From: Schistocephalus solidus
Taxonomy: Eukaryota; Platyhelminthes; Cestoda; Diphyllobothriidea; Diphyllobothriidae
DNA: 64,000 nucleotides
Direction: 5' to 3'
Assembly: GCA_017591395.1 (NCBI GenBank)
Contig: WEDG01005261.1
Location: forward strand, 1 to 64,000
This document shows positions 54,477-64,000 of the stretch, one piece after another. A model generated the notes under the pieces. That model was not told the origin of the DNA, searched no databases, and was given only the letters and a program-made list of their open reading frames with translations. The position numbers and the translations under genes were made by a program. Within the stretch, counting starts at the first letter, position 1. Every line of letters begins with the position of its first letter.

Positions 54477-56183
54477 TTTATTGCCAGGGTACTTTTAGCA
54501 TATATATTTGGTTAAATCATGCGCTCAATTTTTTACATGGTGATTGGACAACATTAGACTCAACTTTCAAGGTCTTCACAAGTCCACGCAGGGCTTGGGT
54601 TAATTTAAAAATCCATCATGACCATGGTCATGAGACAGTCTCACGATGACCAAGCAATATCCTGATTTGTGTGTTCTTGCTGGTTTTTATCTGCATTCTA
54701 AGGAGATTTACAGCAACTAAAAATGCAATATCAGTAAACTAATAACTTTTTCTGGGCTTTCAAGACATCCCAGGTTAAATCTATCTAGAGCCAATCTCTA
54801 CACGATAGAGGAATTCTTAGAGGACTGAAGATTTTTCGCGGCATGGAAAGTGCCGAAGTTGTTGCCATTTTCTTTGAGAATGTGTCAAATGATTAAACTC
54901 ATTGTGGTCGATTTCTAGATTGATGTGCATGGGTGACGAGTTAGAGGATACACTTTAAAAGTGTGACAGGTTTCAGGGTGCTTCATGCGGGTGGTAGTTG
55001 CTCAGCATGCTTCTTAATTGTCACCCAACTCTCAAATGTGTCTCTCTAAAGCAGTAAACTGTCTAGCAGTTACGTCCGAGTAATATACTCGACCAACACT
55101 AAAACAAATTATCGTACCAAGCATATGCGTGTGCGCACACGCGCTGTCAAAGCATGCATATATTTACGTAGCGATTGGGGTTAATTTTCTTGGCAGGAAG
55201 CCTAGTTGCATTTCGCGTGCACCTGAAATTTCTAAACGGCCTCATTAAGGGATGACGCTTGTTATTTCTTCACGGGAAGGAGGCTAATAAATATGCCCTA
55301 AAATTCCTAATAAAGCATGCCTTCGGCAAACGTACGGTGGCTTCCAGAAGCAAGATCGCTGTCGTAAACAAAGAAACTTCAAAATCTATGAAATTGAAAT
55401 ATTCGTGAGACAAGAATACGGAATGTTTTGATTCTATTTGACAACGTCGTAAAATGAAGTTCAGTTTTTGCTTAATTACGCATCGGCTTCGTCAGTTAAC
55501 AAACAGTGATGGTCAAATTGTTTAAATCTGCCGCAGCGATGTGCCAGTTTTTTTCCATTAAGAATAGTATGCTGATTGGGAGATCAACCTACTTCGGCAC
55601 TACTTGTAAGACATTTTTATTTATTGTGTGATTTTCTCATAATTTATGGGCTGTCAAAACCACTGGTCCGGACCATGCCTTCATGGACAGAAGCTTATTT
55701 CACCTGCGATCTTGAACCATTAAAAAGCTTGTTAAGATGAGATTCTTTTTTTGTGTATATATGTGAACAGTTCAACTGTACTAACCGACAGATTGTATGA
55801 AAATATGCCATTTATTCAAGACTCTATTGATGATTGCTGGCACACTATATTGTAATTAAGTAGCCAAAGGCTGTTTCCTGTTAAAAATTCTGTAACCTTA
55901 TACAAGGACTTTTAATCTAAAAGATAAGTGGATTAAATTCACAATGCAGACTTGTTTTCTTTGAATACATCACTTTTGCCTTAATCGGTTTGCGGAATAC
56001 TTTCGAATCTCCAAACCAATCAGAGTCGTGACCTTTGTGGACGCGTATCGACCAATAGGACACCCTACTCATCCAAATTCGTTCGGCCCGCTGCAATGTC
56101 CGGGCGGTTTCCTCATTTGGCCTTCATCTTTCGCAGCTGTAGGTTGTTGGTGTTTAGTTCCCCTAAGTTCTTTAGTTTCGACA
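54477..56183. promoter_or_regulatory. Divergent intergenic region between dynein and IDH
   Basis: About 1.7 kb separates the dynein start on the minus strand from the IDH start on the plus strand. It must hold both 5' UTRs and promoters, and might act as a shared promoter. I see no coding segment, no recognisable repeat and no unambiguous core promoter element; the sequence is AT-rich throughout. Confidence 0.45.
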
Positions 56184-58582
56184 ATGAGGCGTATCAAGGT
56201 GAGCAATCCCGTAGTTGAGCTCGACGGTGATGAAATGACTCGTGTTATATGGGCAAAAATAAAAGAAAAGGTACGTACTCCTCCTCATAATTACAGTTAA
56301 AGCTTATATTCCCTTACTTGGATCTTAACTGCCTTTACTTCGATCTTGGTCTGCCCAATCGAGATGCTACGAACGATCAAGTCACCATTGATGCCGCTCA
56401 TGCTATCAAGCAACATCACGTTGGGATAAAATGTGCAACAATCACACCCGACGAACAGCGCGTGAAGGAATTTGCCCTGAAGAAAATGTGGAGGTCACCA
56501 AACGGGACCATAAGAAACATTTAGGTGGAACCATTTTCCGCGAACCTATCATCTGTTCAAATATTCCCAACATCGTTTCCGGCTGGAAAAAGGCTATCAT
56601 TATCGGCCGTCATGCATATGGGGATCAGGTATCATATAGTGCACTTGGCTGCTTTTTGTTATGTAAGCCAATAATAATGAGTATTTATTAATACTCATTC
56701 CTGCCTTTCAGTTGTTGGTAAATATTACGCGACCGTTCCGCAATCGCTGATGTATTTTACTTCAAATATTTATATTAACTTTCTAAACGAGCACAAAGAA
56801 CTCTATTTCGAGGAATGTACTCCAATTTTCCATTTTACTTTCCAAGGAAATTAAAAGGGCAAGCAGGTTTTCTAACAGTATCATTAAGTCGAACCTTTTG
56901 ACTGTTTCCTTTGAATTTCAAATCTATTCACACTGAAATCTTCACTTCCTTCTTGAGGCCAAGTCTCATATAATTTTCTTTGATAAGCCCATTTTTGGCT
57001 TTGACCCTCGAGGGCTGTTTGGGCAACGATGACCAGCATAGCATCGTGCACCTTGAAGCTCTTTACCACGCATTGGCAGAACGTAAAATAGACAAAAACA
57101 GTTGCGTTACCCTCTTACCACTTCAAGTTCCTTTAAGCCAAAGGCAATTGTAACTAAACTCGACTAGACCACTTTTCGGTATTGCAGCTACTTTGGGTTT
57201 CTTTCACCACGCAGTAACGATAATTAATTACCCAATATATCGGCTCGATTAAAACCTCATTGTTTTTTCCTTTCTAAAGTATAGAGCAACTGATTTAGTC
57301 ATCCCGACGGAGGGGGTGCTGGAACTGCGATTTACACCCAAAAGCGGGGAGGCAAAAACTTTTCTTGTGCATGATTTCGAAGGGTCAGGTGGCGTCGGAA
57401 TGGCCATGTATAACACAGATGAGGTGCGTTTCTTTGATCAATACAAAATTTTTGGTTTGCTTTTTGTGAAGTTTTAAATAGTCACTGGTCTCACATCTAT
57501 AATTTTGTTAACATTCTTTTACTTATCTTTCGGTTTCATTTTTCGCGCTGTTATACTTTTTGCGCTTACTTGGCTGTTAATCTTCGCTTTGTTCCATCTG
57601 GCTAAGTTTACTCCAGGGCTTGTCTTTCTGTAAAAAAGTATAGTATATTTAAGTGCACTCTAATTGTGTTGTTTCTCGTTAAGTAGGACTTCATAGCTCT
57701 CCGACGCACCTGAATAAGCATTTTGGAATGCTGTTAATAAGATCGCCTGGAATACAGGAACTTGCATTTACAAGATTGTTGTATATAGTGCACAACATAC
57801 AGTCATTTGCTGTTTGTTTTAATGGCCTTGATATTAATTCTCCAAGGGTTTTAGTTTTACTTTCTTTTTTCTTTCTTTCAAGAGTATTTATGGTTTCGCG
57901 CATAGCTGTTTTAATTACGCTATTGAGAAAAAGTTGCCACTCTATATGAGTACCAAGAACACTATTTTGAAGAAGTACGATGGACGTTTCAAAGACATAT
58001 TTGCTGAAGTCTATGACGCGTAAGTTGATGCCTATTTAAATTTTAAATTAGGTCGCAGTTTTATTGAGCATACTTAACGTAATTCATTCCGCAGATCAAA
58101 TCTATCGTCTCGGGGTTAAGTAGACGAAAACCGCCTCGGTTTACTTTTTTATGCGTCATAGTAAGAAGGTATTAAAGGTTATCCGTTGAAACCTGCAATT
58201 GACAGTTGTTGCTCGTGACACCTCACGAATGTGCAGATATCTCAATGCATAGCATTATTTGAACTAGCCCGGTTATTTATATATTTGCTAGGAAGTAACC
58301 GAGATCCACCCAGCCCTTTTCTATTTGTTTTGAAGAATAACTTACGGATACAATGGGGATTTTCTAAGGGTGAACATGCGAGCTAAAAGATCAAACTATA
58401 GTTACTCTTTCCGTCTCCAATGTTCATCAGACACTATCGTAAAGAATTTGAAAAACTTGGCACCTGGTACGAACACCGATTGATCGACGATATGGTTGCA
58501 CAAGCCCTGAAGTCCTGTGGAGGATTTGTCTGGGCTTGCAAAAACTACGACGGTGACGTTCAAAGTGATATTGTTGCGCAAG
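56184..58582 (+). CDS. IDH: NADP-dependent isocitrate dehydrogenase, exons 1-5 (3' end not in window)
   Basis: The enzyme oxidatively decarboxylates isocitrate to 2-oxoglutarate with NADP. Exons: 56184-56270, 56303-56628, 57280-57423, 57883-58019, 58431-58582. The protein starts [20 protein letters not shown] and carries SPNGTIRNI, the [13 protein letters not shown] region, [30 protein letters not shown] and [13 protein letters not shown]. Substrate- and metal-binding residues of the family (Arg in TIRNI, Arg in FRE, Arg in GRHA, the Lys of ILKK, the Asp residues of IDDM and DGDVQSD) are present. The visible 282 codons match cytosolic-type numbering closely. Exon 2 lacks one base (see findings). 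An in-frame ATG at 56028 would add 52 residues, but these are not arginine-rich and look unlike a clear mitochondrial presequence. The gene diverges from the dynein. Confidence 0.95.
56303..56628 (+). CDS. IDH: IDH exon 2 with a one-base deletion
   Basis: Starts [19 protein letters not shown] after a 32-nt intron and runs through [13 protein letters not shown] to TIRNI, where ATTTAG creates a stop at 56522. Reading resumes one frame over as [14 protein letters not shown] through GRHAYGDQ. The length, 326 nt, is one short of a multiple of three while both flanking phases are zero. Confidence 0.95.
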
Positions 58583-58958
58583 GTACGTCTTTCTTAATCG
58601 CATATAGATAGCAAGTACGGGTTAACTTTTAATGTTTTTCTACCACAATGCTGTCGTGTGCTACTGATACTCCTGATCCATGTATCCCGTATTATCGTAA
58701 GCGGGTTTAAGCACTCCCGCGCGTTCTACATTAATAATAATTGTTTTGTGACGTCTCCTGCTTTGGGTCATTGCCTGCATAATGTGGCCGTCAGCAACAA
58801 TCTTTGGTTATGACATCCTCTATATTAGACATACCTTTGACTTACTCTTTTATAGTGCAGCTAGTAAGTGATAGGGATCGCGCAGCCCTTTTCCTTCGTC
58901 AGCATTAACCGTCAGCTGTTTGAAGCATTTTTTCCTGGGTATGAATTTAAAACAGGGC

Positions 58959-59770
58959 GTATACAGCAGGATTTATTGGTACCAACAAATTTCGTGATGG
59001 CTTATCAACTGCAACCCGTCTTTGCATAACACAGATAACGAATGAAAGTGGACAGCAGTTTGAATTTACAGAAAATCAATACATAACAGCAAGGGTCAGA
59101 GGACAACGTAAAGAACTTCAGGAAAGAAAATGTGGGAGAGAAGCTAAGACAGCAAAAACCACGAATCATCTAGGGTAAAAATCACCAGCGCAATTGTAGA
59201 TTGACCACGTGGTCTAGTTGCTTGTAAAGGTTGGGTTTCTCCCTACGTATATACGCCGCTTCCAAGTAGCGCAAAGTCGGAGTTGTTCGTGCCCGAACAA
59301 GTACTCGGAAAGCGATTTTGAGGTCTACATTGTGACCACTGTCTAGTAGATGTTTAGTAATCGAAGAACGTGGTACTTTATTTTCTTGTTTAAACAACCA
59401 ATTAGGGAATTTTTCAGCGGATCTGGTTGCCAATGCCTTTGCGTTCGCCCAATGTACTTGCATCCACAAGTGCACGTGAATTCATAAACACAATTTGGGG
59501 TGGCAAGCAACTAGACCATGTGATCAATCTACAATTGCCCTGGTGATTTTCACCCTAGATGATTCATGGTTTTTGCTGTCTTAGCTTCTCTCCCACATTT
59601 TCTTTCCTGAAGTTCTTTACGTTGTCCTCTGACCCTTGCTGTTATGTATTGATTTTCTGTGAATTCAAACTGCTGTCTACTTTCCTTCGTTATCTGTGTT
59701 ATGCAAAGACGTGTTGCAGTTGATAAGCCGTCACGAAATTTGTTGTTACCAATAAATCCTGCTGTATACG
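58959..59770. mobile_element. Two truncated Penelope-like copies in inverted (tail-out) arrangement
   Basis: Left arm 58959-59224 and right arm 59504-59770 are reverse complements with only a few mismatches (about 266 bp). The spacer plus left-arm edge encodes on the minus strand FTCTCGCKYIGRT, then after a frame shift ITKHLLDSGHNVDLK, YLEAAYIRREKPNLYKQLDH and a stop: a GIY-YIG endonuclease end. The right arm starts, on the plus strand, at KQLDHVINLQLPW and the same stop. So each arm is the 3' end of one element copy. Confidence 0.8.
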
Positions 59771-62554
59771 TCAGCTGCTTGTTTTCCGCGATATTGATGC
59801 ATTCGAAACGTGTTCACGGTTGAACATATACACTATGATATTCAGGTTCCCGAAAACAGTTTACAGTCAATAGAGGTAATCTTCCCAGGGTTTGCGTACA
59901 TTTTCGTTATTTTTCGTTGTACATGTACGCCGAAGTATTTGTAAAAATGTGCGCGCAGAACTTCCCTTTCCATATATGCGTTCAAAGCATACATGTGTTA
60001 TTTCAAAGCGCCAGTGCCATGTCATGTTTCAGCTTTCTAAGACTGTCTTTAGGTTACTTAAGCTTTTCCGCAATCATTTAATTTATAGAATCGTTTTCCG
60101 CACCATTTCGTTAAGACTTGCCTACATAATTTCAAGTGATCACACTAAGTATTTTGGAAGACCTTGGAACAGAGATATTAGACTGCAATGTTTTTAACAC
60201 TGAAATGCTGCGCATTGTGAACTTCCTAATAGCTATGTGAATTGCTTTGGAAGAACTTTCTGGAGCCCTTTTTAGTCATCAACCGCAAAAAGGGATGTAT
60301 GCGCATATATTACCTGGGTAACTACATGTAAGCATGATCACCTGGTGACTCGACCAGTTGACGGAAAGCTCGACAATGCGAAAGCCTGGTACATTCTGTG
60401 AAGACCAGATTGTGCATGGCACGTGTGGAGGGGATGCTTAACCCTGCCAGCCATGGTACCCGGTCCGCATCCGGTCGTCTTGACCATCGTGAGTGAAAAA
60501 GATAGCGGCAGATGCGCAAGTCATAGCTGCTGCGCCCACTCCGTGGGACGTCATCACTTGGGGCAACCTAACTGTCCCTCATGTCCACGTTCCATATTCA
60601 TGGCACAATCTCTATCAAATATACTTTTCTTGCTGCAACGTCTCTAGGAGTCAACGCATCTCGCAGTCTTTGTCCGCGGTCTACATGTGTCAGATGCCAA
60701 GTGTACGAACGTTCTTTCACCCTATTACCGATAGTCTGACTGTGCAATTTTAACCATTGCAACTTTGCTGTCACTTGTCGCCTAAAGCTCGCCATTGCCA
60801 GCTCTGATTTCCGGCAAATCTAGACCTGTTATTTAAAATGTCTCTTCGTCAACCGGCACACACGGTGCGTCTGAGTGACATAGTATAGAACTGTCCTTTC
60901 GAAAGGGACAAAACAAGTATTGCTTTCATGAAGTTCAGTCCGGCGTACAAGTAACTCAAAATGCACCGTCAGGATCTCTGTTATTTTCACCCAAGTTCCT
61001 GCATAAGCTGCTGACCAAGGTGGTAAATATATATTCTTCTGGTTGATTAATTATTAAGCTTACAAGGTACTTTGCCATAATCCGTCTAAAGTGGATGGTT
61101 ACGGGAAGAACCAGGTTGGACCAGGTTATTTTTAAATGAACTACTTAATGGATAATTTTGATGTCCGATGTGACAGACAGACGGGTTGTCTGCTATTAAC
61201 AGACATAATGTACGTCTAAAATTTCAGTCTACTCATGTGATACGAATTTTCGCGTTGTCCTTATGTCCACTTTTGTTAAGAAAGTTGTTTTTTTCTGCTC
61301 ATTGTAATACTTATTGAGAGTTTTAACTAAAGGTGGTTTCTTTTGGTGTTTTGGTCGATCCGTTCGTATTGGTTGCAGATTGTTCAGTGCTTTTTCTTTA
61401 CTTAAGACATATTTTATGAGTTGATTCGCCAGCATCAAAAAAACATCTGCAGACCCGATTATCCAACGGTGCCCGAAGTCAGTGAGCATGACTAAACTGA
61501 TATATGGTGCCACTACCGGGAAAGACTGCGCACGCCTAAATGCTCACTTGTCGATTAAGTCTTAAAAGCCTCATGCCAGGCGTCCTGCTGTCTTGCATTT
61601 ACTAAAATCCGAAGCACCGAAGCCTGTGTAAACGGAACTCGATCTCGTCCTGAAGTTTGGACAGAAGTGAAAAGCAGTTTCAAGGCTTCGTTGTGATTTG
61701 CGACCCACGAAGCTGATAATGGACTCACGGATTCAGCTAGTGGTGCCGTAATAACTGCATAAACTCAATAACACTACACCTACATATAAAACCTTGATTA
61801 GATTCTGAATTGATGACTCCTTTCACTATTATCATAGATTGCTATGCAATTAGATTTAAAAATACTGCAAAAATTAATGGATCTCAGTGGTGACCTCCGT
61901 GGGGCAGGCTGCGAGCGTCTAGGACACTGAATTTGACGTGGTGACTGTCCACAATGTGAATGCTTGGTCATGATCAAGAACCTTCCAAACTTCGGATACT
62001 AAGCAATAACCGCTTATTCTCCTCCATATCGCGTTTTGTTTTTTTTTATTTAGTGTCCTTTTACTTTTTTTCCATTAAATAATTCACTGATATAGTACTG
62101 GGGCTTGGCATCCACAAGATGCCAGGAACAGCTTGTGTCCCAGATAAAGTTTCCTAGTTCTTTAAGCCAGCTCTGACGTCTGGTTACATGACTTGGCGGA
62201 GTAGGTAGGCAGATATACTATGGTCCCTATGGATGTGGCTTATTTGTCCTAAAGCAGAGATAAGGTGGGGGACTGGGCCCTTCGTCGCACAACCGTATTC
62301 TAAATTGCCACAAAAATCCTGGTTATTATCATCCTCCGGTGACCTCAACAGTATGCATGGCGCAGGGATAAGATAAAACTAACCTGGGTTCCAAAATAAT
62401 CTTGGATGTGTTGGCCGGATATTAAAACGACTGTGCATCCACAACTTCTGCCATGACTAGTCGTGGTCTGTTTTCATTTTATTTGTGTCTGTTGTAGCAT
62501 TCGATTTTGCCATGAACCAATTCATGCAGAAGATCTTCAAACTACGTGGCATAC
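59771..62554. other. Region right of the IDH exons, mostly unrecognised
   Basis: No IDH exon 6 was found although it should continue with a glycine codon and a G-S-L-G-type motif. A minus-strand open segment ending in TTRKFVSHE and a stop at 61229, lysine-rich upstream, could be a terminal exon but has no recognised family. Confidence 0.4.
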
Positions 62555-62710
62555 CAACAAAATCGTTGACTTGATCAAAGTCCGCCATTCGTTAACTTTT
62601 GCTAGTGTTTCTTCCCCCGCACTCACCTCAAAGCTACCAGGCGTTAGCAAGGTTACTTTCTGTTTCCCTTCTCGTTTAGCTATATCATCGTCCGCCTTAT
62701 CTGAAGAGCT
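62555..62710 (-). CDS. Candidate exon of an unidentified minus-strand gene
   Basis: Fifty-two open codons between TTGACTAG and TTG|GTATGC: includes DKADDDIAKREGKQKVTLL, TPGSFEVSAGEETLA and KVNEWRTLIKSTILL. Composition looks protein-like, and the splice sites are plausible. I recognise no family. It could equally be chance. Confidence 0.35.
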
Positions 62711-62913
62711 CTAGTCAACACTGCTGGCGTCGGGTTTGCGTCTGGATTTCGTCGATAGGTCAAGGACGTAGTCCCACAAATCTGACTTTCTTTAAATCGC
62801 AGTTTCCAAAGCGGTTTAAGTGATTGCCACAAAAAGCAAGAACTCTCAAAATGCACAGGCGACAGTACCTGTCGTTGGCAGCGACTGTAAACTTTAAAGA
62901 TGGGCAGTTTCAC

Positions 62914-63047
62914 ATGAGTCGGTGCAGTATTTTAGCCATTTTGCAAGTGGAGACGACATCTTCCTCCAAATCAATGCTGTTTGCGAGGTTTTTGTAGTTG
63001 GCGTGATGATCCTTTTGTACCGGGTGGTTGTTAATGCCGAACTGTGC
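62914..63047 (-). CDS. Second candidate exon of the same unidentified gene
   Basis: Open from TTTTTTCTACAG to CTCAT|GTGAAA: AQFGINNHPVQKDHHANYKN and SIDLEEDVVSTCKMAKILHR. A 16-nt micro-exon at about 62869-62884 would be needed to join it in phase with the segment at 62555-62710. No family recognised. Confidence 0.3.
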
Positions 63048-63394
63048 CTGTAGAAAAAAGGAACCCAGTGGTATTCGACAATTTGATTTAAAACTATCTT
63101 CCCAGTAAGTGACTTAGGCTTCGTCTTTATTGAGACAGAGCGTACTCGCTTTGATGCCGTCGCGGAAATATCTCTCGTCAAGCGTAAATGGTAGGTGATT
63201 GAAGTGCTTCGTAGGCAATAACCATTGACAACCACATTAGCCAATTGTTACCGTTCTGAATCCGAAGCCTAGTAGGGACGAAAAGGGAATTAGCACCAAG
63301 TCCCGGCTGGATGCCTCCGTCCGAACCTCGAGACTTTCGTATCTTGTTTTTATTTGATCACTCGCGGATATTTAGACATGGACGTTACTGCACG

Positions 63395-63600
63395 TTACTG
63401 AGCTCAGTCGATAGAGTTATCCCTATAGCTTAATCTGTACTAGAGTAACATGAAATGACCACTAAACGCCGGTTCGAACCTCGGATGTACCAGTTCAATG
63501 TACTTCTGGTTCATGATGGCTAATCAACCGCAAATAACCATTCCAATGCCCCTTTATATTTTCGATTGCTAATCGTTAACTGCGATGCGAGCGTTTGCAA
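63395..63600 (+). repeat. SINE family 1, diverged copy 6
   Basis: A-box-like GAGCTCAGTCGATAGAG, B box CCGGTTCGAACCTCGG, then core CTGGTTCATGATGGCTAATC and AAATAACCATTCCA; ends near a GTTAACTGCGATGCGAGCG arm remnant. Confidence 0.6.
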
Positions 63601-64000
63601 GGATTTCGACAAAACAAAAATGCCCATTTCCGTTCTGCAATCGTAACAAATTGGTGAACGCTACCTCCATGAGGTGATGCGACATTACAGATATGAGGTT
63701 AAAACGGCACCCCTCTGCCTCCACGAACTTAGTTGAATGTTTTTTTTCTTACAACTGACCTTCAGGTGGTCTCTTTGTTAGGGTCTACGCCTGACCGCTT
63801 TTCCTTTGTGGATACTCCTGCACCAGTGGTTCAAATTTTCCCCTTTCACGTTTTATTTACAGCTAGAAGATGGGAATCCAAATAGCCAGCAAAGTTTGGC
63901 AATGCTTTCCTGCTATTCTTAAAGTTAATCTAGCGTTGTGACCAGACTCCACAAATCATTCAATTTGTACGTGAGGCTTTCAAAGAGCAGGCCTTAGGCA

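Noticed and set aside
56028..56183. Upstream in-frame ATG of IDH as a mitochondrial presequence
   Set aside because: The 52-residue extension has an early aspartate, few arginines and many prolines; the [13 protein letters not shown] start fits cytosolic IDH numbering.
1..64000. CRISPR arrays, operons, rRNA genes
   Set aside because: None seen; the window is intron-rich eukaryotic DNA and the regular repeats present are SINEs, microsatellites and one tandem array.

Overview
The window is nuclear DNA of an animal, most likely a parasitic flatworm. This is inferred from a cluster of 32-39 nt introns at the 5' end of a gene, from several Penelope-like elements with hammerhead-like motifs, from a Merlin-type transposase remnant and from decayed flatworm-style LINE and SINE families. 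A large-genome tapeworm fits the repeat load and the multi-kilobase introns, but nothing here fixes the order or species.

Two protein-coding genes are clear and lie head to head. From 54476 down to 2970 on the minus strand runs the 5' part of an axonemal (inner-arm, single-headed type) dynein heavy chain. I could join 31 exons in phase, giving about 2081 codons: the short tail, the linker, AAA1, AAA2 and AAA3. AAA4, the stalk, AAA5, AAA6 and the C-terminal domain lie beyond the left edge. From 56184 on the plus strand runs an NADP-dependent isocitrate dehydrogenase; five exons (282 codons) are visible and the last third is missing, probably beyond the right edge. Each gene has one single-base indel that breaks the frame inside a highly conserved exon (dynein near 11205, IDH near 56520). 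Both look more like draft-assembly errors than gene death, because everything around them is conserved and splice phases are kept.

The dynein introns after exon 8 are packed with mobile DNA: Penelope-like copies at 0.25-1.3 kb, 1.85-2.0 kb, 5.9-6.65 kb, 26.3-29.0 kb, 43.4-43.6 kb and 45.7-46.4 kb (and an inverted pair at 58.96-59.77 kb outside the dynein), two LINE types at 31.05-31.69 and 32.2-33.6 kb, a LINE 3' scrap at 51.4-51.6 kb, a Merlin scrap at 35 kb, two tRNA-derived SINE-like families, a foldback family carrying degenerate TTAGGG-like DNA, and a 408-bp tandem array at 43.6-45.2 kb with a dispersed family related to it.

Right of the IDH exons (58.6-64 kb) there is the inverted Penelope pair, mostly unrecognised DNA, and two splice-flanked open segments on the minus strand that may be exons of an unidentified gene. 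The best candidates for something poorly described are the family that pairs a class-II tRNA-like sequence with a hammerhead-like motif (42.8-46.4 kb) and the palindromic family with telomere-like interiors.
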